In this document: positions 1 to 9,774 of the stretch, piece after piece
Position numbering within the stretch: the stretch's first letter is position 1
How the letters are laid out: every line of letters begins with the position of its first letter
NCBI GenBank assembly: GCA_049999765.1
Contig: JBNGIQ010003614.1
Span: 1-31,950, forward strand
Origin: Phaeoceros laevis
Taxonomy: Eukaryota; Anthocerotophyta; Anthocerotopsida; Notothyladales
Reading direction: 5' to 3'
Length of the DNA: 31,950 bases
Program-made: the position numbers and the translations under genes
The notes under the pieces: generated by a model
Seen by the model: only the letters and a program-made list of their open reading frames with translations
What the model was told of the DNA's origin: nothing
Databases searched by the model: none

Positions 1-89
1 GAAGAGCATACGGGGGACGAGAGCTGGGAGGAAGGGTAAGAGGGGGGAGTGACCCGGTGCCAGCTTATGTAGCGCTCCCGGTGGGTGGT

Positions 90-136
90 CATCCAGCAGC
101 ATCTAAACCGCATCCTGGTTTAGATGCTGCTGGATG
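90..136. repeat. Perfect 20-bp inverted repeat with 7-nt loop
   Basis: The arm at 90-109 (catccagcagcatctaaacc) is exactly the reverse complement of 117-136, separated by the 7-nt loop gcatcct. The pairing is perfect over 20 bp and stops at both outer ends. In RNA this would be a very stable hairpin. It is too short for a usual plant microRNA precursor. It could be a relic of a small foldback element or a processed structure in an unannotated transcript. Confidence 0.85.
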
Positions 137-540
137 CATGCTTCGAGGCGGCTCTTATCGACCATACCCAGTAGGTTTGGCAAAGAAATCAGCGCAACTT
201 ACAGGTTGAATTGGTCTACGCGGCTCAAACCAGCAGTGCAGCAGCACAACCCAGGGTTTTGTTGAAGAACGATGGAAGCCTGCAGCCGTTTCTTATCAAC
301 AACAGCTGCTGAGGGCCCGTCATCACCCAGGCGCTCTATTGGATGAAGATGGAAGCATCCCTGGTCTTATGAAGTAGATCCATGATACTCCTTGCAGGTA
401 AATATTCTTCTTTCTTTCTATGAGGGGAAGGTACTTTACCTCAGGACTACCCTGCCCTCTCTTGTGATGTCCGTGAATCCATAACCTGGATATGTGCTTG
501 AGCAGAACAGCTGGTCAACAGCTTTCGACATGTAAAAGAG

Positions 541-614
541 CTGCATGCATATGCCCTCTTACATGTTGCATGCAGAAAGCTGGAGTATTCTGCATGCAGT
601 AGACTAAATACTCC
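541..614. repeat. Cluster of small inverted repeats around GCATGC cores
   Basis: Several short palindromes sit together. ctgcatgca at 541-549 pairs with tgcatgcag near 567-575, and ctgcatgcag at 590-599 is itself a palindrome. ggagtatt (582-589) and aatactcc (607-614) enclose that palindrome. The CATGCA cores resemble RY-type motifs, but no gene start is near enough to argue for regulation. Confidence 0.55.
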
Positions 615-627
615 ACTAAGAGAGCAG

Positions 628-782
628 AGAGCTGGAGGGCAACCTGCAGGCCATCAAACTGGTTATCAACATAATCCGAGATGCTCTAACATGGAAGCAG
701 CTTCTTTCCACCCCTGAAGCAGAGAAAATGCCTCAGCGCCGATTTCGTGCTTCCAGGATGAAAGCCCATGGTGGACTTTCAA
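628..782 (+). other. Possible exon of an unidentified gene
   Basis: An open segment lies between a possible CAG acceptor (625-627) and a strong GTAAGA donor beginning at 783. In one frame it encodes about 50 residues with an amphipathic, helical look (LEGNLQAIKLVINIIRDAL near its start) and a basic end (PQRRFRASRMKAHGG). I do not recognise the family and could not connect it convincingly to other exons. It may be a real exon, a gene relic, or chance. Confidence 0.25.
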
Positions 783-1308
783 GTAAGATTTGATCTATAG
801 TAGAATGTTTTTGCCATTGTATGCCAAGTTCTACGGAACTGTCGTAAGAGGTCTTAAATTGTGTGTGTGGTAACTCTAGTAGAGCTGGGACTATGAGAGA
901 GGTGATCTTTTATTACTCTAACAAGATTAGGTCTATTGAGCTTGAGGATAAGGTGGGTGCTTTGCAGCAAACATCACAGTGGAGACTAACAGCCAATCCT
1001 GAACTGAACTTCAAAATGGATGCTGGTAATTGCAATAAGGACCCTCAAGGCTCAGGCTCTCTATTCAATTTACACTTCTCCACGTTCCTGCACTTGCAAA
1101 GCTGATAGTCGGGACGAGAGTTGCTTTTGGTAGCGCTTTGACGTTCCATCCCTGTACCTTATGGAAGGATCAGCTTACGGGACCTCCTTCGCAGCAACAA
1201 GACGCATGACCTCCTGTGGGGATCGACCATCAATACAGTAGGAGTCGCCAGGCAATGCCGTAGTTCTCCGACCATTATTATAGATGGCTTGGCCGGCGGG
1301 GCCTGCCC

Positions 1309-1400
1309 CCCGTCTCTATATTTTGAAGTATTTTTGTGAGTGGCATGTCATTTCCCGTCTCTACATTTTGAAGTATTTTTGTGAGTGGCATGTCATTTCC
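1309..1400. repeat. 45-bp tandem direct repeat, two copies
   Basis: A 45-bp unit beginning cccgtctcta and ending near gtcatttcc occurs twice in direct succession (about 1309-1353 and 1354-1400). There is only one mismatch (t1320 versus c1365), so the duplication is recent. It lies in non-coding DNA just after a GC-rich patch (ggccggcggggcc). Confidence 0.85.
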
Positions 1401-2157
1401 TACGAAAGTACCCAGTCAATCACTTGAAATTAACTTACTTCCCTCCTCGTATGGCCGCATGTCACAAAGGCCACAAGCGCGCAATTGCATGCCTGATGTG
1501 AAATGTGTTGCTCCCTCCTTTCCCCGAGCCAACCTCCTTCCCTCCTCCGCTAGTCGAGATTTTACTTGTCAAACTTCGTGGAGATAAAGTTGGTAGGAAT
1601 GCTGAAAAGAAATACGTGATGATGACCCTAATGATGACCCTCCATGATAGTTCTCCACGTACAGTAGTGTAGTGTTTCAATACCAGGGTACAACCCTGTC
1701 CGCGGAACCTAGAATGGATTTCGCCACCTCTTGCGGACGAACTTCGAAGAGTGCGCACATCTGCCATCTTCAACCCGAGGACCGCAGCAGATCGCATTGT
1801 TCAAGCAGAAAGATAGCTACGTAGCTGGCCCAAGTTGTCTTACCCCAGTTCTGGCTTTTCCAAGCTCTAATTCACCTTCCCTCACAGGTATCAATTCCTG
1901 CTCGTTTGCATCAAAACAGGCTTAGACCTCTGCAGTACAGGCCTCATCCTCCAGAATTGAATAATGATCTCGTGTGGCAACAGTGAATTTTCACTTCTCA
2001 CTTTCGCTCTTGGTGCTGGCAGTGAGGAAGCCACGCTTGCGTCAATGGGTGGCTGGTGCAGCGCCAAGGTGCCTTACCTATTGTCAACGCTGGCAGATTG
2101 CTCGAGTGTGATTCCGTGGGTGCCTAGTTTGAAGACTTAGAAAGAGAAACTCGCCAG

Positions 2158-5100
2158 ATGGAGATGTTGGCCTCCAGAGGAGACGCATCCGGGAGCCGAC
2201 CACAGAAACGAGCGCGTTTGGTCTCTGAGGATGGTGAAGAACGATCATACGTCTTCGAGGTACACATCTTCAAGGTCACGCCTGAGATGGTGGGATAGTT
2301 TCGTTTCTTAACCTCGTGCTTCACCGTGTGGCTGCGCTTTACGCTTGGCTCAGCCATTCTTCAACAATGCTCATCCTACTGAGGCAGCTATCTCAAGTGC
2401 ACCTTTTGGCTCGCTTTTGTGTTATGGAGCACCACTTGCTTCCCAGCCAAGCGGACCCTGCAGAGTGCCCTCTCCACCTTGGCGAGAGGACGATAAGGAC
2501 GGCCACTACGTGTTCGAGCTAGCCGAGAATATCACCTCTCGGTGTAAGTAACCTCACAAAAGTTGCTCGCGTTCTTCCCAGGTAACAAATCTGATGAGGA
2601 AACTTGTGCACGGTTTTGCAGACAAAATAATCAGCAAGTTGGGGGAAGGTTTGTCTTCTTCCAAGCAGACCATGACCTGTTCGGTGGCCTTTCTGTTGTC
2701 ATCTTGCAACCCAACCAATACCTGTTTGGTTGTCATCCGGTTATCTGGTTGTGACTCTGAATCATGTCATCAACCCTCTAAAACTCGTGGAACCCTGAGG
2801 TCCAAGTGTCTTATGCCTTTGAAGTGTTGCACAAATGCTGTCATCTTGGTACCGATTTGTTCAGAACCTGCAGCCTGTTTTATTGGCTTCCTCTTGGTAA
2901 TTGACTTGTCACAACCTGTCTCGGTGTCGTAATATATTACCTCTAAAAATGAATGTCTTCACCATCCTCCACTTTATCCAGCTTCAAGACTATGACGTGG
3001 CTTAGTATGGCTATTTTAGAAATATCAAGTAGTTGTCAACCATGGAGCTTTTGACTTAGCTGCTCATTCCAAGAAGTGGAGGATGTGTTTGTGGGCTTCT
3101 GTTAAGGCAAGTACTCCTGTGTAGGTCTGTCAAAATGACGGGTTTTCAACTCCAGTTGTCCTATCTGTGTCTCAATGCCTGGGGTCTGGGACTTAGCAGC
3201 ACATCTGTACATGTAAATGTTGGAGAGCGTTCAGCAGGTCACAAGTGTCACCACAGTTGTACAATACTCCATTTTAGTTGGCGGTTTGCAGGCACCTTCG
3301 GCCAAGTGTTGGAGTGCTGGGACCGCATAGCTCAGGAGTATGTGGCCATCAAGGTGATTCGAAACATACAGAAGTACCGTGACGCTGCTATGATTGAACT
3401 AGATGTTCTCCGAGTTCTTGCGAAACATGACAAGACTGGATCACGGTTTGTTTCAAGGACTATAGGGTACTGGCTTGATTGCTATAATGTGTTGCAGAGG
3501 GACAGTGAATCATCCTATTGCTTCTGTTGCAGGCACTGTGTCCAGCTCAAGGACTGGTTTGACTTTCGAAATCATGTCTGCATAGTAAGTTGCTGCTTTT
3601 TAGTGCTTGCTGCTTATTGCCTAGAGCCGGCCTGAAAGCTGAACAGATTCTCTAGGCTGTTTAGAACTTCTCATCAAGAATGATGACACTTGTGTGGGAA
3701 TGTTCTCTTTGTTGAACACATGCACAGGTTTGTGAGAGGCTGGGACCAAGCCTGTATGATTTTCTGCGAAAAAACAATTATAGGTCGTTTCCAGTTGATT
3801 TAGTTCGGGACTTTGGTCGACAACTGCTAGAGTGTATAGCGTGTACGTTTTCTCTTTTCTCGACCTTTTTTTCTTTAGCTTTGGTTTCAAAGAGTTGTTG
3901 ACAGTGATTTTCTTCCTATGGTTTCTTCTATGCTGCATGCACCATCTAGAGGGCAAAGTTTTCAGAATGGTCAAATGTTGTGGGTTTGAGGCACTTACCG
4001 GCAGGTCTTGTTGGTGTGTAGATATGCATGAACTTACAATAGTACACACAGATTTGAAGCCTGAGAACGTACTTCTTGTCTCAGCAGATTATGTCAAGGT
4101 GCCCGAGCACAGGGTTTGTGTTCCCACTTGCTTTTGGTGTTCAGACTCCAGTAGAGTTGGAGCAGCTAGTCTTGAATTAGAAGCAAATTTTAAAGTGTCT
4201 TTGTTTTGGTTGGCAGAGACCTTCACAATCCGGCAAGCTCTACAGAAGAGTTCCTCAATCAAGCGAAATAAAGGTTATTGACTTTGGTAGTGCAACGTTT
4301 GAAAGCCAGTACCATTGCTCGGTGGTTTCAACCAGGCATTATCGTGCGCCTGAAGTCATACTGGGTATGTGATCCACTGCGTTGCATACAATCAATAGTT
4401 ATATGGTTCCACGTGGCTATATTATGCAGGAGTTTTTTGTGACTGAATTGGCCATCACTGTCTTTAAATTATTTGATGACCTCATTACCGGAGGTTGAGC
4501 TCTTATTGTAGGATTAGGATGGAGCTACCCTTGTGACATGTGGAGCATTGGGTGCATACTCGTTGAGTTGTGTACGGTATGCCCATTCTGCCATTTAATT
4601 TGTTGCCAAGGCACTTTGCTGGATCTGGTGGTTTCATTAGGAATTGGTTATATAAACTGGGTTTCTTTTTCTTCATGGGTGACATTTCTATTTGGTGGCT
4701 TGTGCTACCCTTGTTTGAAGGCAGGGCGATGCACTTTTTCAAACTCATGAAAACCTGGAGCATTTAGCTATGATGGAGAGACTACTAGGACCAATCCCCC
4801 ATCAGATGATCAGAACGGCAGAGTACGTCACAACATTTGATAGTTCAATGCCAGTTCTAACCTGCATAAACCAGGCTCTCTAGCTGACGAGCCTTTAACG
4901 GGCAATCTGTGTGCTTCCTAGTGACTGCTGTATTCGACTATCAGTCCTTGCCTCTGAAGGTGTGGAGTTCTAGTGGGACTGTGCATGTATACATGCAAGG
5001 CACATGTAGCAGTAGGCTGGCATAATTTCTGTACGAGGTTGCTTTTAACAGTCCTCTCGTCGTTTCAGGCGGCGGGCCGAGAAATATTTCAGGAATGGCC

Positions 5101-5419
5101 GTGAGCTTAATTGGCCAGACGGTGCAGTTTCTAGAGAGAGTGTACGGGCTGTGCGAAGGTTACCACGCCTGAGGGTATGGGTTCCGAGTGGTTTCCAAGT
5201 TGTCAATTGAGACATTCAGCAGGTGAGATCATATATTGATTAGTTCGTGTCGTTGTGCAGAACCTTATTATGCAACATGTGGATCACTCAGGAGGCGCAA
5301 TGATTGACCTCCTCCAACGTTTACTTAAGTTTAGTCCCTCTGAGAGGTTATCTGCGAAGGAGGCCCTGAGCCATCCTTTTTTTCACGAACCGTCAAAAAT
5401 GCGCTCAGAGTGGCCGTAG
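2158..5419 (+). CDS. AFC2: LAMMER-type dual-specificity protein kinase (AFC/CLK family)
   Basis: This encodes a nuclear CLK/AFC kinase, a family that phosphorylates SR splicing factors. Exons: 2158-2259, 2354-2543, 2622-2648, 3292-3445, 3533-3584, 3728-3842, 4022-4113, 4217-4364, 4512-4576, 4725-4822, 5069-5174, 5261-5419. They total 1308 nt, 435 aa, with all phases closing and GT-AG borders throughout. A basic KRAR stretch and the family motif [10 protein letters not shown] precede the kinase domain. Visible motifs are the glycine loop LGEGTFGQV (104-112), AIK with Lys127, HTDLKPEN with catalytic Asp224, IDFGS (Asp266), [11 protein letters not shown] and the signature EHLAMMER (327-334). Exon 3 is only 27 nt and carries part of the glycine loop. 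The start was chosen because it begins the short basic N-terminus typical of plant AFCs; a second ATG lies two codons in. Which of plant AFC1-3 is closest is not certain; AFC2 is my best match from memory. Confidence 0.93.
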
Positions 5420-6126
5420 TTTCGCCCGGAACTAAGCTGTAGCATTAGTGGACACTTGACCATCTTGACTCTAGAGGAGATCACGTGCAGTCACCATTGA
5501 GACTGTAGACATCCCTGGTGGTGCTGTTAGAATAACACGTCGGTGTCCGGTGGACTCACGTATAATGTGGGAAGGAAGTGTATTGGCCCTGCCTGGGATA
5601 TAGGATCGGTTGATAAAAACGTTTTTAACGCGTAGCGTCTTCGACTCTTGCGGTAGATGCGCGTATTCGCTGAGTTTCAAGGTTTCCTGGATTTTCGCGT
5701 TTCAAAAGCGAGAGGCGAGCTGTTGAAGCACCGAGATCCGAGGAAGATCCGCATATTCAGCAGCTAGCGAAGCGTTTGCGAAACGCGGTGACGGCAGAGA
5801 GCGGCAGCTGGCAGCAGTGGCCACACTAGTCTACTGAATCTGTAAGCTCTCTACAAACAAAACCTGACGACAAATAAAAGGTCATGCAACAAGCGTCCCA
5901 TGGAACTGTACAGAGGTGGAAGGTATTTTATAGAGCTGACTACACTGAACCAAGTTAAAGCTCCTAAGCTTGTAAATGAGCCAGTCCCTTCAGGGCATGA
6001 TTGACGTAACGCCATCCCTCAATAGTGGTCAGTCAACCAGCGAGTTACTGGTAATGCACCTCACATCCTTCATTGGATCCGGAGTGGACTATATCAGGTG
6101 TTAGAAAATTCTTGCTCTGACCATGT
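5420..6126. other. Convergent intergenic region (AFC and HIR3 3' ends)
   Basis: This holds the 3' UTRs of two genes facing each other. An AATAAA-like signal (caaataaaagg) occurs near 5870-5880. A perfect 14-bp palindrome, taaaaacgttttta, lies at 5614-5627. No coding potential was recognised. Confidence 0.6.
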
Positions 6127-7469
6127 TCATCCCATAGAGCCAGAGCTGGAGTTAGCTTCTGCAGGGATAGCATTTCCTTGAATAATGCCGTTCCGGACCT
6201 GCTCAGCAACATCCTGGACATGACCTGGTCCATGTGGGATAAAAATGGTTGTATTTTTTGAGCTGTTGCCAATCTCCTTCATGGTGTCGAAGTACTGTGT
6301 TACCATTACCATGTCCATAACATCCTTTGCTGATGTCCCAGGCACATTGTGAGAGAAAGCTAGCACACTTTCTCTTAGGCCGTCGGTGATAGCCTGACGC
6401 TGCCTTGCTATTCCGACACCTGATAGGTACTTGGCTTCAGCATCTGCCTCTGCTCGTTTTACCTGGAGTATCTTCTCTGCCTCTGCTTTCTCCACTGCTG
6501 CCATTCGCAGGCGTTGTGCTACAATCAGGAAAACGAGGCCAGGTCAGCAGGTGTGGACCTCCAACAGCGAACATCACTATGAATCTAGATAAAAGGGGAT
6601 TGAAACTAGATGCACACTGACCAGCATTTATCTCATTCATGGCTCGTCGGACAGTAATGTCAGGTTCGACATCCACGATGAGAGTCTGCTCAATGCTGTA
6701 GCCATATGCTCCCATGACCTGAAAAAGGACAAAGCCGCACAGTTAACGCAGAACTGAATTATGGGAGGGTGCGAACACCTTACCTCCACAGATCAGCGGC
6801 ACACCTTCTCAAGCTCTTCTGACACTGTCCTTGCCACTTCATTCTTCTGCTCGAACACCTCATCCAAATTCATTTTAGGAACACATGCCCGTACCACTGT
6901 AGGTGCGCAAAGAAGCATTGTCAGTACTTCAACGCAGCGCAAACGATGAACGAAGGCAATGGATATCGAATATCCCGACTCGAGATCTCGGGAACCCTCA
7001 CCATCGAAGACGTATGCCTGGATCTGCTCCCGCGGGTTTTGCAGCTCATAGAAAGCATCATCGGCATTCTGTCGCACCACTCTGTACTGGATAGAGCACA
7101 CCACCGTGACAAACACGTTGTCCTGCACTCAACGAGAAAAGATGAAATTCTGTAGCTTGCAAATAACCCCACAAAGAGCTGAGCAATACATCCACGGTAG
7201 AACCATAGGGCCGGTACCAAAGGCAGCTATGGGTGCAACTCACTGGCGTACTCAAGGCCAGTGTCATCCGCGGACAGACTTACCTTGCTCTTGGTCAGGC
7301 AGCGAACTTCCAAATGTTGCACACGTAGGGAAAGTGAGCCTGCCAAGTACTCGCCGGCCAGGGGATTGAAGAAATGGCAACCCGGCTGTGCCATGTGCGA
7401 GAAACGACCCCATTTCTCAACAATTCCAACGCTCGCCTGCTCGATGCAGGCCAAACAAAGGCAAGACAT
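6127..7469 (-). CDS. HIR3: Hypersensitive-induced response protein, HIR3-type (SPFH/band 7)
   Basis: This is a plasma-membrane microdomain SPFH scaffold of the plant HIR family, which is linked to defence cell death and ion-channel control. Exons in coding order: 7469-7284, 7122-7002, 6896-6805, 6718-6622, 6518-6127. They total 888 nt, 295 aa, and all phases agree. The match to Arabidopsis HIR3 as I recall it is extensive: [15 protein letters not shown] at the N-terminus, [56 protein letters not shown] and [11 protein letters not shown]. The N-terminus reads MSCLCLAC, so several cysteines could be palmitoylated, but the glycine after Met that most HIRs use for myristoylation is absent. The frame stays open upstream to an ATG ending at 7616. 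The start at 7469 was chosen because family similarity begins there. Confidence 0.93.
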
Positions 7470-7949
7470 GACCCGCAGTTGGTTCACGGTTGCGCGATGG
7501 GCAATCTCAACGCCTTCTGAGAATTGCAAGGTGTAATAATAACCTGGTCTCCAGCGAAGGGACAAGGAGTTGAACTCGATACTTGCAGTACAATCCACTT
7601 CAGCTGGGCGAGGCACGTGCCCAGCTGCTACGGACTAGACTAGCATGGCATGACCTATCTTCTACTACTAGGGGCCTTCCTAAGATAGTGGTTCACTTGC
7701 AATGTGATTGTGGTACGGACTGGGTTACTTGAACTGGCATACACTATGAGGGCGAAGTACGTTGCTGCACTTATTAAAGAACAAGGAAATCTTAGTGCTC
7801 CTTAGCTTCTCCTCTAGTCTAGCTAATAGAGACAAAGGTTGGCAAGCTAAACTAGCCTAGATAAACAACACGGTCCTTAGATCGAGTCGGGGCCGCGGCC
7901 TTCTTGCCGTCCGGTTGGTTAGACGCCCACACCGGTTATGCTTCATTCA

Positions 7950-8026
7950 TTCATTCAAGGTTGCCCCAACCTTGAATGAAGGTTAGCAAGCTATGGCACT
8001 CACACTTACACTTGCCCCAACCTTGA
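7950..8026. repeat. Hairpin (13-bp arms) plus a direct repeat of its centre
   Basis: ttcattcaaggtt (7950-7962) pairs perfectly with aaccttgaatgaa (7968-7980) around the loop gcccc. The core ttgccccaaccttga (7961-7975) recurs exactly at 8012-8026. The arrangement suggests local duplication of a foldback element. It is non-coding. Confidence 0.7.
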
Positions 8027-8096
8027 GGTGTAAAGCTTTCTCTTGGATGTTACATTGTTTTAGTTGTATAATGCTTTTGTTCCCATTTCACATGTT

Positions 8097-8145
8097 ACCT
8101 TAATGCTCTAGGGACATGTATACCTTAATGCTCTAGGGACATGTA
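8097..8145. repeat. 25-bp tandem direct repeat, two copies
   Basis: accttaatgctctagggaca followed by tgta occurs at 8097-8120 and again at 8122-8145 with a period of 25 bp and no mismatch. It is non-coding, and the perfect identity suggests a recent slippage or duplication event. Confidence 0.85.
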
Positions 8146-8253
8146 AAGTTTGTTTGGTGTCTCCTAAACAATATCGTTTCTTTCTTTTCTCCATAGTTTT
8201 GAGGAGGCCAAATTGAAGGTGCTTCAACATTATGTAACCACCATGGTCCCAAT

Positions 8254-8467
8254 TTGTTACTTTGCCAGAAGCGGAAACTTGTTTAAGATACTAGGTGCAT
8301 GTTTTGAATTGGTTTTTACAACAAGATTTCGACTAAGAAGCCACAACCTGCAAGTGGTGATAGGAAGAAGCGACCTACCGAGAGCTCAAAAAAATCTTGC
8401 TGTAAAAACCAATTCAAAATAAGCACTTGCTATCTTAAACAAGTTTCCGCTTCTGGCAAAGTAACAA
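8254..8467. repeat. 72-bp inverted duplication with 70-bp spacer
   Basis: The arm at 8254-8325 matches the reverse complement of 8396-8467 at about 66 of 72 positions (six mismatches by eye), around a 70-bp spacer. Mismatches cluster mid-arm, and the outer half (ttgttactttgccagaagcg and onward) is perfect. Read outward from the same edge, both arms translate to the same peptide pattern, CYFARSGNLFKI then FELVFT, so a piece of possibly coding DNA was copied in inverted orientation. Transcribed, it would form a long hairpin suited to Dicer-like cleavage. I do not recognise it as a known MITE family. Confidence 0.85.
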
Positions 8468-8799
8468 GCTTCTTTTCGAGGCACTTGTAGCATCATCGGA
8501 CTTCCTTGAATCTTCAAACATAACAGCCAGTCAACTTGCAATGTCAAGCCCATATCTATGCCGAATAGACTGATCCTACTGCCTTTAATCTTGTGGAAAG
8601 CAGCTTGTAGACATTCAATCGCTTTCTTGCACCCTGCACAACCAACAAAACATCCAGAAGTTTCATACTCCTCGGGGAGATAATGCCAGCCAACTTCAAT
8701 CGCTTCAAGTAGGCCTCTGACATAAATGAGTACAACGGAGGTGTTCAACATGGTGGCCAAACCTGGTGTCTCATGTGGTGCTCCATTATATCTACCCAT
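8386..8799 (-). CDS. Unidentified ORF overlapping one arm of the inverted duplication
   Basis: A 137-codon frame with its ATG ending at 8799 (MGRYNGAPHETPG) runs into the right arm of the inverted repeat. It contains CFVGCAGCKKAIECLQ and similar cysteine-bearing stretches but no domain I can name. The ATG sits in a repeat-rich stretch with no neighbouring exons found. It may be a fragment of a mobile-element gene or a chance frame. Confidence 0.25.
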   Translation of the reverse strand: MGRYNGAPHETPGLATMLNTSVVLIYVRGLLEAIEVGWHYLPEEYETSGCFVGCAGCKKAIECLQAAFHKIKGSRISLFGIDMGLTLQVDWLLCLKIQGSPMMLQVPRKEACYFARSGNLFKIASAYFELVFTARFF

Positions 8800-8843
8800 G
8801 CTTAACAGGGTAGACTAGTGAGGCCATTCAAGTGTAGAATGAG

Positions 8844-9071
8844 ATGCGTAGTACAAGTTTGGAGGCAGATAGTCACATTTTTCCCGCTGCCCTGCAAGCT
8901 TGTGCAAGAGCGAAAGATGTGCAATCTGGCAAGCAGGTGTACGGGGATGTGTTGGAGAGTGGCATTCTTAATAACTCTTTCATTTGGAACTGCCTGCCAG
9001 TGGTGGACATGTATTGTATGCACAAGTTGGAAGGCGCATGCGAAGTGTTTGAGAGTCTGTCCTCAAATTAA
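8844..9071 (+). pseudogene. Degenerate pentatricopeptide repeat (PPR) protein fragment
   Basis: The frame encodes about 75 residues with clear land-plant PLS-type PPR features: FPAALQACARAKDVQSGKQV, then SGILNNSFIWN, VVDMYC and KLEGACEVFESL. Intact PPR proteins carry many 31-36-residue repeats and direct organelle RNA processing or editing. Here barely two repeats survive. The usual N-L-V-D-M-Y-xK-CG order is disturbed (extra residues before VVDMY, and a Met-His where Lys-Cys-Gly is normal), and a stop follows at once. No further repeats were seen in nearby frames. It looks like a relic or a dispersed fragment of a PPR gene. Confidence 0.7.
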
Positions 9072-9231
9072 AACTTCCACTCCCTGGCCCTCGGCAGCTT
9101 GGCTCCTTAAACTCCTTGGCCTTGATTAATAGCAATGTTCCTTGGCCCTCAGCATTGCATTGCTGGTGTGTTGTCACTCACTATATATGGACTAAAGCAG
9201 AAAAGGATTTATCACCATTGTCTTATTCGTC

Positions 9232-9528
9232 ATGGCAAGGAGCGACTCAACACACGAGGAAAACTTTCTCATATGGGATTTTGCGCAAACTTTGAGTGCC
9301 ATCATTCCTGCCGAAGAAATGATCCATGCAGAAGTGCAAGCAGGTGAGTTCATGTGGACCATCAAGCAAGTAATTCTTCTTCTTCTTCTTCTTCATCTAG
9401 TATCCAATGTATAATGTTTGGTGGTTTTACTTATTTTAAATATTTTGGGCTATTTTGTGCTGTCTTTTATGGTATGACCAGGTGACCAAGGAAGTGCCGT
9501 ATTTCAAGGGGTTCTCATGGCAGCTTAA
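9232..9528 (+). CDS. Small hypothetical two-exon gene (52 aa)
   Basis: The ATG at 9232 opens a frame (MARSDSTHEENFLIWDFAQT) that ends at a strong GTGAGT donor (exon 9232-9343). A CAG acceptor at 9479-9481 resumes in phase to a TAA at 9526-9528. The intron is 138 bp and includes a TTC/CTT run. No family was recognised. The short product and repeat-rich setting make a transposon fragment or a chance model quite possible. Confidence 0.3.
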
Positions 9529-9561
9529 GTGAGTTTTTTGCAAGCTGAAACTGAATCTGAC

Positions 9562-9774
9562 ATGGTGGTCTCGGCAAGCATAGCCAGAAATACTGAAGAT
9601 ACAATTAGGGGGGACGAAAGTTATGATACTACCCAAAGTAGTAATGTTAACGATGAAGAAGAAGGTAGTGGCATATTCATCCAAAATGAAGATTATGATA
9701 ATATTTTAGCTCAAGATGAAGATTACGATGTAGAAGTTGTTTTAGAAGAAGATTACGATACGGAAGATGATTGA
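9562..9774 (+). CDS. Unidentified acidic ORF with EDYD repeats
   Basis: The frame opens upstream of the ATG at 9562 and ends with TGA at 9772-9774. The C-terminal third is strongly acidic and repeats EDYD three times at 11-12-residue spacing (NEDYDN, DEDYDV, EEDYDT), ending TEDD. Such tails occur in many nuclear and transposase-related proteins, so they do not identify function. It lies directly after the small 9232-9528 model in another frame and may be a 3' exon of the same transcript. Confidence 0.3.
   Translation: MVVSASIARNTEDTIRGDESYDTTQSSNVNDEEEGSGIFIQNEDYDNILAQDEDYDVEVVLEEDYDTEDD

Larger units (their letters stand above)
1..2157. other. Unassigned region upstream of the AFC kinase gene
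   Basis: No recognisable gene lies here. The stretch holds the hairpin, the tandem repeat and the small inverted repeats listed separately. There are two weak exon-like segments. One opens after a CAG acceptor at 202-204 and stays open to a TGA at 310-312. The other, 628-782, is listed separately. The last few hundred bases must contain the promoter and 5' UTR of the kinase gene. I see no clear TATA box. Longer open frames on either strand, such as 1462-1797 on the minus strand, show no family resemblance and look like chance. Confidence 0.5.
7470..8253. other. HIR3 upstream region with short repeats
   Basis: No gene was recognised. The first few hundred bases are the presumed HIR3 promoter and 5' UTR. 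Further on lie the hairpin and the direct repeats listed separately, and the DNA becomes AT-richer, marking entry into the accessory, repeat-like stretch that runs to about 9.8 kb. Confidence 0.5.

Noticed and set aside
5614-5627. 14-bp palindrome taaaaacgttttta as a regulatory operator
   Set aside because: It is A/T-rich and lies in the 3' region of two convergent genes, so a chance origin is likely.
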